Shown here in pieces: positions 1-11,677 of a stretch of DNA of 64,000 nucleotides. The first letter of the stretch is position 1; each line of letters starts with the position of its first letter. A program made the position numbers and the translations under genes. Under the pieces are notes generated by a model. That model was not told where the DNA came from and did no database searches. It was given only the letters and a program-made list of their open reading frames with translations. The stretch covers positions 3,720,001 to 3,784,000 of the forward strand of contig WAID01000004.1 of assembly GCA_016584495.1 (NCBI GenBank), read 5' to 3'. This DNA comes from Celoporthe dispersa (taxonomy: Eukaryota > Ascomycota > Sordariomycetes > Diaporthales > Cryphonectriaceae).

Positions 1-1533
1 GATCCTGGAGGAAGGCTGTCTGTCATCCAACACGACCTGGAGGAAGCTGCGCATCTGCCAGCATCCAGCAGGGAGACAACACGTCGCACGCGCCTCGACA
101 AGTGGTATCGACTTATGGAGCTGCAGTGTGTACTTTTACGAGGCGAAAATTTGGGACACGCGTTGTAGCTGCTCTAGTATGCAAATAGTACCGGAGTTTT
201 CATAGCACAGGGTGGGCTCAACACGGGATATATCGATCTTGGATGACGTGCCATGGTAGTAGAAGAGAGGTTGGCAGGCACGTTGGGCTGCCTCTTGCGC
301 GTCTCTCCCAGTCCAGGATCAGTCAAGGGTCAAGACCAGTTTGATGGTTCATCATAATTTTGTCCTGCAAAGGCAAGAGGGGTGGGTACACGCACGGGGT
401 AATTTCAAGATCTCTAGCACCTGCACTGCCCCTTTCTGTGGGCTTCTGTTAAGCTTAGGTTTTGACGGTTCCCTGGCCTCGACCCACAATGCATGACACG
501 AGTGGGTGGATAGGCCAACATTCTCTGGATCTTGAATCTCTGCAGAGAGAGTGTGTGTTCTCCATCAGCGAGTCTGCCGCCTGCCCGGATCGACAGCAAA
601 GATCTCCAGAAAATGTACATACTACGATGCATGCATGTACAATACTGTAGAACTAGATGCGACGTATCATCCAGATGACTCGAGTCGTATCTCACGTGGA
701 TCAGCCACAAAGGAAAAGGAAAAGGGAAAGAAGGGGAAAAAAGGAAGGCCAGCCAATTCATGAAATGATCTGCGGTGTAAACGAAACAAGAGGGAAGACA
801 CGGCGCAGGGGTTGTGCGACCTGATTGCCCGAGCTGCAGGGGATCGCCAAGGGTTGGCACTATAGCAGTACTACCCGCGTCCACTCTGCAATGATAGTGC
901 TATGGCAGCGGGCCTGACCATGGCTGGGGAGGCCCTGGAGAAGGCCTGCCGTAAATTTATTCACAGGGCCACAGTGGCCCCTTGCGGGTGCTGTTCTACT
1001 GCAGGGGCCGCGCGGGTATGCACTCCGTGTTTGGGCAGTTGATTGGCCTCCCTGATTAGCCTCTTCCCTTTAGAGGATGATCCCCTATTTTTAATCTCGC
1101 TGCGCAAGGACGGGGTACCATCCTGCAAGGGACCCGCCGACCCGTCGCTGTCACCCTGCCAAGGTTTCCTCCTCGGTCCTGTCTGAGCGGCCCAGGCCAG
1201 ACCTTTTTCTTTTTTTCTTCTTTTTCCCTTCCTTCACCTCATCCCATCTCATCACACCACACCTTCTGCAAGACAACCTCTTCCTAATTCTTTTCTTGCT
1301 TCATACACACTCATTCAGAAAGCAAAACACACTTGCATTTGCTCTCCGTCATCACTTTTTCTTCTTCTTCTTCTTTTTGACTGCCAACTGCCTGACTCTC
1401 TTTTCTGACCCGGTCATTCTCGCGTCACTCACTCGCTCCATCGATTAATTAGAACAAATCTTTGTCTATTCCGCTCCCTCTTCCCCGGACCTCTAGATCA
1501 AGTCGAGCAGACGTCACCAGACAGTATCTCACA
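1..1533. other. Intergenic left flank and eglC leader
   Basis: No open frame here has fungal coding character. The final 340 bases (about 1200-1530) are strongly pyrimidine-rich with many CTT/TCT runs and long T stretches, typical of the promoter and 5' leader of a highly expressed filamentous-fungal gene. It belongs to the downstream glucanase. No TATA box is obvious. Confidence 0.6.
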
Positions 1534-2819
1534 ATGGCCTCCAAGCTCCTCACCGCAAGCGCCCTCGTGGCCTCCACCTCCGCCGCCGCTACCAACTACC
1601 TGGGCTTCAACTCGGGCTCGACCGCGCTGGACGGCTCCTACAAGGTCAAGTCCACCTGGGTCGAGGAGTTCACCAACGCTGCCAAGCTGGAGGGCGCCCC
1701 TGGCACCTTCAACTCCATCCGTCTCTACACCAACATCCAGGGCGGCACCACCAGCGACCCCATCGAGGCTTTCGAGGCCGCCGTCGCCACAAACACCACC
1801 GTCCTGCTCGGTATCTGGGCCTCCGGCACTGACAACATCGACAATGAGCTGACCGCCCTCAAGGCCGGTGTCGACAACCTCGGCACCTCCTTCACCGACC
1901 TCGTCATCGGTATCTCGATCGGCTCTGAGGATCTCTACCGTAACTCCGCCACCGGTGTGGCCAACAAGGCCGGTGTCGGTGCCGACCCCAGCACCATTGT
2001 CGGCTTCATCAAGGACTACAAGACCAAGTTCGCCGGCACTGCCATGGCTGACGTCCCCATCGGCCACGTCGACACCTGGGACGCCTTCACCAACTCCTCC
2101 AACAGCGCCGTTATTGACGCCGTTGACTGGCTCGGTGTGGATGAGTACCCTTACTACCAGACCGGTGATGGCAACACCATCGAGAACGCCCCCGACCTGT
2201 TCCAGAAGGCCTACGACGCTGTCGTCGGTGTTGCTGGCAGCAAGGATGTCTGGGTCACCGAGACTGGTTGGGCCTACGCCGGTGAGACATGGGACGAGGC
2301 TGTCGCCTCCGTCCCCAACGCCAAGACCTACTGGGACACTGTCGGCTGCGCCAAGCTGTTCAAGAAGGTATGTATCTTACTACTTCTACGATCATCCCCC
2401 CAAAAAAAAAACAACTGGTCCAGTAATGCTAACCTCGACACCCCCAAAAAGGTTCCTACCTTCTGGTACAACTTTGTCGAGGACAACGCGTCCAACAACG
2501 AGACCTTCGCCATCTCGGACGACATGTCCACCACCCCCGCTTCAACCTGACCTGCCCTGCTGAGGATGACACCAGCTCCACCAACACAACCTCGTCCGCC
2601 TCGTCCTCTGCCACTGGTAGCTCTAACAGCACCACCACCGGCTCTGGCTCCAGCACGACGTCGACTGGTACCTCCTCCGGCTCTTCTGGCTCCTCTTCCT
2701 CGGGCTCCAGCTCGTCTTCCGCATCCTCCTCCTCGGTGAGCACCAGCGGTGCCCTGAAGCTTGGCTCCTCGGCCCTCGCCGCGGTCGCCGTGGTCGGCGC
2801 TGCCTTCTCCCTCCTCTAG
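1534..2819 (+). CDS. eglC: GPI-anchored glucan endo-1,3-beta-glucosidase (GH17), EglC type
   Basis: Cell-wall beta-1,3-glucan hydrolase/remodelling enzyme at the plasma membrane or wall. Exons are 1534-2367 and 2452-2819; the 84-bp intron starts GTATGT, has a GCTAAC branch site and ends AAAAAG. It is a multiple of three without a stop, so a naive ORF runs through it. The product is about 400 aa: signal peptide, GH17 barrel, Ser/Thr-rich linker, and a hydrophobic C-terminus ending AVVGAAFSLL typical of GPI attachment. Candidate catalytic glutamates lie in IGSEDLYRN (acid/base) and WVTETGW (nucleophile), both well matched to the EglC family. The reading frame breaks at the CCCCC run 2534-2538; one extra C restores the family sequence TTPRFNLTCP and the whole Ser-rich tail plus GPI signal. 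The ATG at 1534 is chosen because it begins a clean signal peptide; the frame upstream has no ATG. Confidence 0.93.
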
Positions 2820-3240
2820 ATGGATAGGCCGATAAGGTGAAAGAAGGGTGACCAGCCTGGTAGGGGCGGACTTGGTACATAACAATACATGGGCGGGCGT
2901 TCGACCTCTATTTTTCTTGGTTTTTGTGTATGTCTGGCTGGACGAAATGTGGTAGATTTCGAGATATGTCTGCCTGTTTTCGGGCGTGTGTGCATATCAC
3001 TTTCGATACCCACTGCTAATTAGAGAAAAATGCCAAAGACTTTTGATTTGATCACTATGAGAGCCTTTGATCCTCCTTGTCACTATTAAGCCTGCTGGTT
3101 CCCTCCACCATGGTCATTAAAAATCATTAGTCTTGAAAAGAATGAAAGGCCGGCCCGCAGATACCGCCTTTCATACCCAAGAAAACCTCACCCTCCTCCT
3201 TTTCAAAAGGGCTGTGGTATAGAATCATAGTAGTAGGATG
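2820..3240. other. Intergenic, convergent 3' regions
   Basis: Lies between the convergent eglC and 2EXR genes. AT-richer than the flanking coding DNA, as expected for two 3' untranslated regions. No gene or repeat seen. Confidence 0.6.
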
Positions 3241-4403
3241 TCACGGCATAAGGAGGATCGGCAAGAGACTGTACCGTCCCTGTACCATCGCCGACCGCCC
3301 GGCTTCGGGACTGGAATGCTCGCCTGCCTCTTGGCACTGAGGTAGCCTCATTATGGCCCCTCCGCGGAGGTCGCCCTTGTAGATCATCCGCTTCGCGGTC
3401 ACAACGATCTCACGAGCCGTCACGTCGTGGTACTCTGGGTCCTCGGAGTGCTCAGGGGCCATCTGGGCCTCCTGCTTCATGCGGTCGAGGTCGGCACGCA
3501 CCATGTCGAGGAGGGCGTTGATGTCTGCTGTGCCTCTTGTGCCGACGACGGCGTCTTGGCCCGATGACGCGGTCTCAGCCTCCCCTTGCTGGTGCAGCTG
3601 GTGCTCCTCCTCCTCCGCCAGGTCCACAATCAGAACATCGGGCACTGCGTTGTAGAGGCGTACCGACCTGTCATCCGGGTTCTCATTTTTCTCATCCCAC
3701 GGTCTTCCGCTCGTGCGCCTCCACGCCCCGTTCTGCTCCCACACCTCCGGTAGCTCTCCCGACATCGTCGACCACGACGGCCCGTAGACGATGGAGACCC
3801 GGCAGAGGCTCCTGAAGGCGTACATCAGAAACGGGTTCTGAATTACAAAGTCCCATGCGGTCAGGCTCCTCCCGACGGGGTGCCCTGAGGCCGGCAGTGC
3901 GGAGTTGCGTCAGCTCATCGCCCAAGGGTCGAAACACCGCCGCGCCAGGGCAAGGTGTTTGATCCCGGAGGCCGGCTTGAGATAATTGCCTGCGGATGTG
4001 AGGAGGGAGACCAGATCGATGACTTCGTTTGGCGTGTCCAAAAGACGATGTCCATGTCAGGGTCCAAAGGGCGGGTTGGTCTGCCCACACAATACTCCAT
4101 CTTAGCAGGCTCAGGAATAGATGTTACAAAGGAGTAGTACTCGTTATCACCGTCGTGGCTCTGCTGAAGGAAGCGCAGGGCAAAATCGCGGGACTCCTGG
4201 CAGAGGTGTGCGATTGTTGGGAATCTCCGCTTGGGAACCTGCCAGACGACATCACCCTGTGGATTGGAGCCCGAGACCGTATACAGTGGCGACCTTCGGA
4301 GGAAGTCGTACATGCAAAAGGTGCTCACGCCGGGGTCTGGTGTCATGGACAGCTTGTAGATCTTGAGGCGGAGCTCCGTAGGAAGACTGGCAAAATTGGC
4401 CAT
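3241..4403 (-). CDS. 2EXR-domain protein (fungal F-box-like family)
   Basis: The N-terminus (FASLPTELRLKIYKLSM) is the 2EXR motif of a large fungal family, followed by the usual first-third signature PTIAHLCQESRDFALR. The molecular function of the family is not established. The ATG at 4403 is the first ATG of the frame; an upstream GTG was ignored. As sequenced the frame breaks four times: a T run in the IVF coding region (near 4048), a CCC at FDP (near 3925), and two sites near 3880-3855. Adding one base to each run gives a continuous product, and 1163+4 bases is divisible by three (388 aa). The C-terminal third is acidic and helical with a Glu-rich stretch and a DLDRMKQEAQ segment. The gene is intronless. 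I infer an intact gene hit by sequencing error, not a pseudogene. Confidence 0.75.
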
Positions 4404-5755
4404 CGTCACCGCCGACGTTTCCCGCCTGGAAGGGGGAGAAATCGAACCGAGAAGGGAGTTGCAGACGACAGACAGACAGACTGATCGACAACGAGGCAGC
4501 AGCCAAGTCAGTCAGCCAGCCAGCCAGATCAGATGGAGAGCGAGTGGAAACGTCCTCGATCCTGGTGTGGAGAACCACCTGGCAGCGGATGTGGAGACCG
4601 GATCGGTCTTGTTGCCTTACGACCCAAAGTTAGCCGACTTTCGTCACGATGGTCCGCTGCTGCGTCTGAGGGGAACCATCCGAATAAACCAGATGACTTG
4701 TTTCAAGGTAGAAAAAGGAAAAAGCAGACAAGGACGCCAGCGTCTTACCTGTAGGGAAGAATTTTGACCACCCTGACTGTCCTCAGCAGATGACGTGCAT
4801 TTAAATGCCGTTGCTTCGCCTTAAAGGAAGGAGGAGACCTGGGCACGAAAGAAGAAGGGGTGGGGAGGGGTGTGAGAGGGGTTCAAAGGATGAGGCGCAA
4901 GGAACAGGAAAGAGGAAGAGCAGAGCCCCAGGAGGAGGGGGAACCCGTCGAGCCTTCCCTCTCTCTCCCTTAGGCGGCCACTACTAGCTGTGTAACCGCG
5001 ATATCTAGGCCTTACCAGATACGGATTAATGTGCATAGCGAAAGACGTGCCAAGGAGGCGCTGGTGCTTGTTGAAGCCTAGCTGGGCAGTGCTGAGGTCG
5101 ACCCCAGCCAGTCGGGTTAAATCGCTTGTGCAGGCAACCATCTACTCTAATTTTAATGTTAACTCTGGTACGACTGCGCCGCTTTTTATTATTTTTTTAT
5201 TGGGTCGGCCCCTCCTTCAACACCAGCAGAGTGAGCCTGCTGTAACGATAGCCGTGGTGTGAAGGTAAGCAAGGCCAAGGCAGAGTACGATGGGCAGACT
5301 ATCCATAGACCAGAGAGCATGAGCGGCGGAATCCACTGTCTTGTCCTGATCCTTTCCTTTATTTGACACGACACACTCTCGTTTTTTCCCTCCCTTCCTC
5401 CTCCTTATCTTCTTCCTTCATCTAATTCATCGTGTATTTTACCGTCCGTTGTCCTTTGCTACATCTCAATTACGTTGTCTTTGACGTTAGAACACTCACA
5501 TCACGTTCGCTATACTTTATCGTTCATCTGGGCTGATTTTTTCTTGGGAAAACATTAAAAATCCGGACCTCGAAATCTCACAATTTACTGGCTCGAAGGC
5601 ACTCACAAAGAGAGAGTGCTCCTGGAAGAGAAGGGATAGTTCTTGTGTGTGTGTGTTGGATTTGATTCTGGGCTGGTTCGTTGAGGTGGTTCTACGCCGG
5701 CAAACTCGCCTCGCTTCATCGATCTCGTCCACGACCACAGGAGAATCCTCTTATC
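4404..5755. other. Intergenic, divergent promoter region
   Basis: Separates the divergent 2EXR and MARVEL genes. It contains short CAGC and CAGA direct repeats at 4470-4530, an A/G-rich stretch at 4840-4950 and a pyrimidine-rich segment at 5350-5430 that probably belongs to the MARVEL gene promoter. Open frames here have no recognisable protein character. Confidence 0.5.
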
Positions 5756-6797
5756 ATGTCTATGTCGTCGGCGAGCATCCCCGAGAAACCAGCACCCGCC
5801 CAGTTCAACAACATGTCCTCCTCACAGACAGCCCAGCCGGGCGTCAGGCAGTCGCAGTTTCAGCCGATCGACCTGCCTCAGGTCGAGAAGTTCAAGCCCA
5901 GCAGGCCCTTCAGCCTGGGGAAACTCGTCCTGGCTGGCTTCAACCTCGTCTTCGCCGTCATCACCCTGGGTCTGTCCATCGGCATTGCGACGCAGTTTTA
6001 CTTCTTTGAGTCGTGGATCGGGGCCATCATCATGGCTGTTGTTGTGAGCGCACCATACTTGTCTCTATAGGCCTGCGACTATGTGCTAACACCTTTTTGT
6101 TTGTCCCTAGGCCGGCGCCTCTTTGGTCTGGCAGATCGCTGAGGGCATCACCCTCATGGCCCGCCGCTCCATCTACCGGCCCATCCACCCGGGCGCCCAC
6201 GTCGGCGTCCACCTGATCCTCTGGATCCTCGCCCTCCTGTCAACCCTGTCCCTCGGCTTCTCCCTGTCCTACACCCTCGCCGACTGGAGCGTCGACAGCA
6301 ACTGCGACGGCTACGACGGCGACTACTACGACGGCACCCAGTACGTCTACTGCGGCTTCGACACCTTCTCCTCGGGCAACCAGGCCAACCTGTACTTCCA
6401 CCTCCTCGAGGCCCTCGTCGCCTTCTCGGTGCTGATGACCGTCGCCCACTTTGTCTTCTTCGTGCTCGCCTGCATCGAGACGGACCGCAGGCGTAAGTAC
6501 GGCAAGCTCACCAAGGTCGTATACCTCGTCGCCTCCGACGGTCCTGCCGACGGGCGCACGTACTACACGCAGGTCGCCTCGCCGGACGCTGCTGCCGCTG
6601 TTCGCCGCCAGTCCCAGGTCGCCCGCCCTGCGCCCGCCCAGGTCAAGGGTCCTACCGGTGGTGAGACGGCCGCGGCCGCGGCTCCCAACTCTGAGGCTTA
6701 TGGGTACTACTCGCCTGCTCCCGCTGCCGCGCCTCTTGTTGGTGGCTCGGGTGCGGGCTCCTCGTCTCCCAGGATGGGAGGGCCGAGCTACGCGTAG
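5756..6797 (+). CDS. MARVEL-domain four-helix membrane protein
   Basis: Exons 5756-6043 and 6111-6797 flank a 67-bp intron (GTGAGC, branch GTGCTAAC, TAG acceptor) in phase 0, giving 324 aa. Four hydrophobic segments are visible: residues about 65-85 (VLAGFNLVFAVITLGLSIGI), about 90-110, about 130-155 (LILWILALLSTLSLGFSL) and about 200-225 (FSVLMTVAHFVFFVLACIE). A Cys-containing acidic loop (SNCDGYDGDYYDGTQYVYC) lies between the third and fourth. This is the usual topology of fungal MARVEL proteins, which sit in plasma-membrane domains and the endomembrane system. The C-terminal 90 residues are Ala/Pro-rich and presumably cytosolic. The start is the first ATG, with a second in-frame ATG two codons on. 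No frameshift was needed. The specific role is unknown. Confidence 0.82.
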
Positions 6798-7551
6798 AGG
6801 AAAACCCGAGCCTGCTCCGGTGAGGTGGGAGGAGGTGGAGGCCAAGGAGGGCATGGTCTGCATGCCCACACCGGTCTGGTCTGAACCAGGTGAGGTAGCT
6901 GAGCAAGAAGACTGAGATGTTAGTGTGTATCGAGGCAGCAGGAGAGGGGGTGGGATATATGTGTGTGTAACGGCCTGTGTGTGTATAAAGATCAATGCGT
7001 TTACGGCTAGCGAGGGCGAACTTCCTCTGGTATGACTAGACATAATAACATAATACAGAATGATACCCTAGAGCATCTGAAAAGATTATAGCAGTGAACA
7101 GTTCTGAAGATGAGATGAGAAATCGTGACAGGTGTGACCAAGAAATAGCCAGAATTGTGCATAAGAACGGATAGTGGTCTGTACACGCGCAGTGATGCAT
7201 GGATTATAACAGTAGCCCTCTCTTCAAGTCTGAGATGATCAATATAGATAATTGCACAGCAAAGTCCTCCACTTATTTTTAAAGTTAAGACCCAACGGCC
7301 TACAAGGCCGGAGCCGCCACCGATACCGCCCGCACTTGGTGCACCGTTGCGCATAACGGCCGGCACGGATAAGACGCAAATAATACAGGAGAGTAACTTA
7401 GTATTTCTCCTCGCTCCCTTCGAGGACACCTCCAACAACCTCCCACCGTCCATCTCCCTACCTGACGTGCCGCACCCATCGAAGGATAGGAGCAACGCCG
7501 CACGTCGTCGACCCACCTGTATATATATATGTGTGTGTAAAATCTAGTAGA
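6798..7551. other. Intergenic
   Basis: 3' region of the MARVEL gene and short promoter of the aminotransferase. An alternating TATATATATATGTGTGTG tract at about 7520-7538 sits just upstream of the next ATG. No gene seen. Confidence 0.5.
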
Positions 7552-9067
7552 ATGGCACAAGGAACGACCACAACCGAAACCGCAGCTCTGCCGCTGGCTG
7601 AGAAGGAGAGCAAGCCTGCCGGAGATGCCCTCGACGCAGCTATCGCCCGGTTCACGGCGCGCAACCCGCGCTCCGAAGCGCTGCACAGACAGGCCCTTGA
7701 GACCTTACCCGGCGGCAACACGCGCACGCAGCTATACACGTTTCCTTTTCCTGTGTGTATGAAGTCTGGTCGGGGATATCAGGTGACTTCGGAGGATGGT
7801 CATGTGTGAGTAGACATTCCCTTGGGCACCGCGTAGATCATTTATAAAGTGACTTGGACACATAGTGATGAATACTGCTAAGCCTCCCACGCAGGTACAC
7901 AGACATGGTGGGCGAGCTGACGGCAGGCTTGTACGGGCACTCCCACCCCGCCATCATCTCCGCCATCAAGAACGTCCTCGACAACGTAGGTCTCAACCTC
8001 GGCGCGACCACCGCCCAGGAGCACGCCTACGCCGCCACCCTCTGCGCCCGCTTCGCGCTCGACCGCGTGCGCTTCTGCAACTCGGGCACCGAGGCCAACC
8101 TGCAGGCCATCATGGCCGCGCGCTCCTTCACGGGTAAGAGGCGCGTTGTCGTCTTCTCCGCTGGGTATCACGGCGGGGTGCTCGGGTTTGCGGGCGGCAG
8201 GCCTGGGCCGGGGGTGGTAGATAGGGAGGAGTGGGTTGTGGTTGATTACAACGACGGCGCAGGCGCAGAGGCGGCGATTCGTGGGGACAATGTCGCGGCT
8301 GTGCTTGTGGAGGCAATGCAGGGCAGTGGAGGGGCGATCCGGGAACGCATGAGTTCCTGAGGACGATCGAGGCAGCGGCCGGTGACGTATGTCCAGAGTA
8401 CTCACCTCTGCCTCATATTCGGGCGGAACAGGGCTGACGTCCTGATCTCACAGGCTGGTGTAGTATTCATCCTCGACGAGGTCATGACCTCCCGCCTGGC
8501 GCCCAGCGGCCTGGCAGAGGTCTACCACCTCCAGCCCGGCCTCAAGACCTTTGGTAAGTATCTCGGCGGCGGCCTGGCCTTTGGTGCCTTTGGCGGCCGG
8601 GCAGAGATCATGTCCGTCTTCGACCCGAGGCCGGACTCGATGCACCCGCTGCACCTGGCCCACCACGGAACCTTCAACAACAACACGCTCGTCATGCACA
8701 CGGGCCACGCCGGCCTCACCAAGGTGTACACGCCCGAGGTCTGTAGGGACTTCAATGCGCAGGGGACCGGATGCGCGCCCAGCTGGTCGCGCTGACCAAG
8801 GGCACCAAGATGTCCTTCACCGGTGTTGGGGCTGTGGTCGGGTCGCACTTCACGGAGCATGGGATCCAGGACATCCAGAGGCAGATGGAGGAGGACGGGG
8901 CGCTGAAGGAGCTGTTCTGGTTCGAGATGATGGAGGAGGGCTTCTGGCTCACGCAGCGGGGCATGTACGCCCTGGTGCTTGGAACGCCGCAGGAGGAGCT
9001 GGACAGGTTTGTCGGGTGTGTCGAGGCCTTCCTGGACAGACACCAGGCTCTTGTTCGTGTGGGATGA
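7552..9067 (+). CDS. Class-III PLP aminotransferase, glutamate-1-semialdehyde aminomutase-like
   Basis: Fold-type I pyridoxal-phosphate enzyme. Exons are 7552-7805, 7895-8386 and 8454-9067, with introns of 89 and 67 bp. Family landmarks in order: LPGGNTRTQLY near the N-terminus, the cofactor-binding segment FCNSGTEANLQAIMAAR, the acidic motif FILDEVMTSR and the Schiff-base lysine in KTFGKYLGGG. The product is 453 aa, a normal family length. Two frame breaks occur: near 8337 (one C short, restoring a PGTHEFLRT reading) and in GGGG at 8762-8765 (restoring NAQGDRMRAQL). Each is fixed by one base and the corrected length is divisible by three. The best family match is bacterial-type glutamate-1-semialdehyde 2,1-aminomutase, but fungi make aminolevulinate from glycine and succinyl-CoA, so the real substrate is unknown. 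The ATG is preceded by a GTG-start in-frame extension that I discount. Confidence 0.85.
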
Positions 9068-9865
9068 GGAACGGACCCTCTCGGTATGTAGCAGCCGTTC
9101 ACGAGCACGTCGTCCTCCGCTCCTGGCCCAGGGAACACGGTCGTATTCGAAAAGCGCCTTGGTGTCAGCCCTCTTGGTCTTGAGATGGTCATCTGTAAGG
9201 GCTCGTATGAGTCCCACGACGCCTGGAGGAGGGTATTCTTGTCAGGATAGTCTTCTCATCCTAAGGCATCAGCCTGAATAGTCGCAACGACCTGACGTCT
9301 CTAATCTTGATATTCACATCAGTAGAGTATCTATGTCAGCAGGCCAACGCCAAACGACTCCACCAGGAAGCACTGGATGCCTGACCATATACAAAGCAGG
9401 GAAATACCACTGCCACAGGGTCATCAGTGGACCTTCTCATGACATCGCCGTTAGGAAAAAGGCAGAGGGGTCTACACTGGAGGAGGTGTCGAGGAGAGGC
9501 AGGTGCGAGTAGTATCATACGTACTTATGTAAGTAGTGAAATGGGGAGTCTTAAGGCTCCAGTGCCTAGGCTTTAGGGCCCTGGTCAGGTAGTGGCCGTT
9601 AGTAGCTAGTTCCAGGGGTTGTCTTTGCCGGGAGGAGCCGCTGAAGCGCTGCACACCAGCACTGCCAAGTAGCCCTTCGCAGGAAACATTTCGAAAGCTG
9701 ACTTGACGACTTTCTTCACCAGCAACGACCAACACAACAACCACGATCTCACCTCACAACCACGACTGAGAGACACACGAGAAAGAAGAGGGGTAAAGAA
9801 GAAGAAAGAAAAAGAAGAGCTTCACCTTACCATCCTCCCTTCGACAACGACCCGACCCACCCCTC
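9068..9865. other. Intergenic
   Basis: 3' region of the aminotransferase gene and promoter of the splicing-factor gene. A purine-rich AAGAAGAAAG leader lies at 9780-9825. No coding signal. Confidence 0.5.
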
Positions 9866-10609
9866 ATGGACTACCAAAACCGCGCCGGCTCCAAGTTCGG
9901 CGGCGGAGGCGTAGCCTCCCACAGCGCAACCAACGCGGACCGCCGCGAGCGCCTCCGCAAGCTCGCGCTCGAAACCATCGACCTGGACAAGGACCCCTAC
10001 TTCTTCAAGAACCACGTCGGCTCCTTCGAGTGCCGCCTGTGCCTGACGGTCCACCAGAACGACGGCTCCTACCTCGCCCACACCCAGGGAAAAACACCAG
10101 ACCAACCTCGCCCGCCGCGCCGCGAAAGAGCAGAAGGAAGGAAAGGCCCAGCTCGACCCCAGACCGGCCTGCCCGTCGGTGTCGTGGGTGCAGGGTTCGG
10201 TGCCCTGGGCCTGGGCGCCGGTGCCACCCCGCGCAGGAACGTCGTCAAGATCGGGCGCCCTGGTTACAAGATCACCAAGGTGCGCGACCCCATCACCAAG
10301 CAGCAGGGCCTCCTGTTTCAGCTGCAGTACCCGGACATAGGCCAGGGCGTCGTGCCCAGGTGGCAGATCATGAGCGCCTTCAGCCAGCGCGTCGAGGAGC
10401 CCGACCGCGACTTCCAGTACCTATGCGTCGCCGCCGAGCCGTACGAGACGTGCGGGTTCAAGATCCAGGCGCGCGAGCTGGACAAGCGGGAGGACAGGCA
10501 GTTTGAGTTCTGGGACCCGGATGCCAAGGAGTACTGGGTGCAGATCATGTTTATGACGGAACGAGAGGAGAGGTTTAATGCCGCGCCGGGTCTGGGCGGC
10601 AGGAGGTGA
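9866..10609 (+). CDS. PRP11: Splicing factor 3A subunit 2 (SF3a66/Prp11/Sap62)
   Basis: Component of the SF3a complex of the U2 snRNP, needed for prespliceosome assembly in the nucleus. The N-terminus MDYQNRAGSKFGGGGVAS and the block RRERLRKLALETIDLDKDPY are near-identical to SF3A2 across eukaryotes. A matrin-type C2H2 zinc finger follows (CRLCLTVHQNDGSYLAHTQGK, residues about 55-76). The central part KIGRPGYKITK and the C-terminal block RDFQYLCVAAEPYET are also conserved. The gene is intronless, about 248 aa, without the long proline repeats of the human protein. The stretch between the A run at 10090-10094 and the CCCC at 10157-10160 reads in the wrong frame. Shifting both runs restores the conserved KKHQTNLARRAAKEQKEGK reading. 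This second half of the finger region is therefore wrong in any direct translation. Confidence 0.94.
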   Translation: MDYQNRAGSKFGGGGVASHSATNADRRERLRKLALETIDLDKDPYFFKNHVGSFECRLCLTVHQNDGSYLAHTQGKTPDQPRPPRRERAEGRKGPARPQTGLPVGVVGAGFGALGLGAGATPRRNVVKIGRPGYKITKVRDPITKQQGLLFQLQYPDIGQGVVPRWQIMSAFSQRVEEPDRDFQYLCVAAEPYETCGFKIQARELDKREDRQFEFWDPDAKEYWVQIMFMTEREERFNAAPGLGGRR

Positions 10610-11677
10610 GGAGGAGGAGGAGGAGGTGGTGGTGGTGGTGGTAGTAACATGGCAGCTCAAGCGAGAGAAAGGCCTCTGAGGGCCTGAATGGTATTCAGGA
10701 AAAGGACATTGGCCTGGGAGGATTAAAGGGAGCTGGGAAGACGATATTTACATGGCACACAGAGATATCAAGACGAACAGCCGGTGCGGCGTTCGATGAT
10801 GGATGATGGACCCGGCCATTCCTCGGGGGCCAGAGTCAATACGCATTCGCGCGCGGAGGCAAGCCGCAAGCCAGTGTAAGACATGACGGGGACGCGACAT
10901 GACATGTCATTATAGGCTGACAGACGCTCATCAGGGCTCTTCGGAACGTACAGCGTGGAATCTGCTGGATCACCGAGACGTGGAAATGATCAATATGCAG
11001 GGGCAGCGAGGATGAGAGGCGGAGGCCGTACTGTCTAGGCTGCTCTTACTGAGCGAGATGATACACACGTACATACCCTCTCACGGAAGTTTTTGATCAA
11101 ACGATCCGGTGCCAGCCAATCCATCTATCATGATGACTTTAGGTTCTATCAAGCATTCCGTCCTGGGATTGAGGACTGCCTCAACATACAGCTCACGATT
11201 CCTCTTCATATCATCATCCAACGCCTTGCCTTGCATAGCTGTCTCTGGTCTTTCTTCCTCTCGATGCTTGCATGTAATGCTCATAATTGACTGGTACTCT
11301 GTGTGATCTTGCTCATTGTCGTTTGACATTTGCGTTCCATCCCGTCTAGCTCGACTCGTGCCTCGCACATCTGTATGCCATGCTCCTCCCACCCACAGGA
11401 ATACCAAAAAGACGAACAAGGTCTGCTTGTTCGCGATACGCTGACCTGCCTTTACACAATGCTTCATGCTGAATTTGCAGAGTTGTTGTATGCGCAAGAA
11501 TGTTTGGAAATGCACCAAAAAAGAAACAAAAACATCAAGGTTTCGAGAGGGGATGGCTTGTCTGCGGAGGATGGAGTGTTGCCTCGAGTGCTCGCTCTGG
11601 CCACGTGCGGCATGACATGTCTCGGTCTCTATAGCGAAGAAGATCCAACCAGGAACCGGCCCTTTTGGGCCTCAGGC
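10610..11677. other. Intergenic between convergent genes
   Basis: Holds a short GAGGAG/GGT repeat right after the SF3a66 stop (10610-10645) and presumably the 3' untranslated regions of both flanking genes. No credible gene. Confidence 0.5.

Noticed and set aside
3241..4403. 2EXR gene as a pseudogene
   Set aside because: Four frame breaks suggested decay, but all are one-base losses in runs like those in essential genes of the window, and the corrected length is an exact multiple of three.
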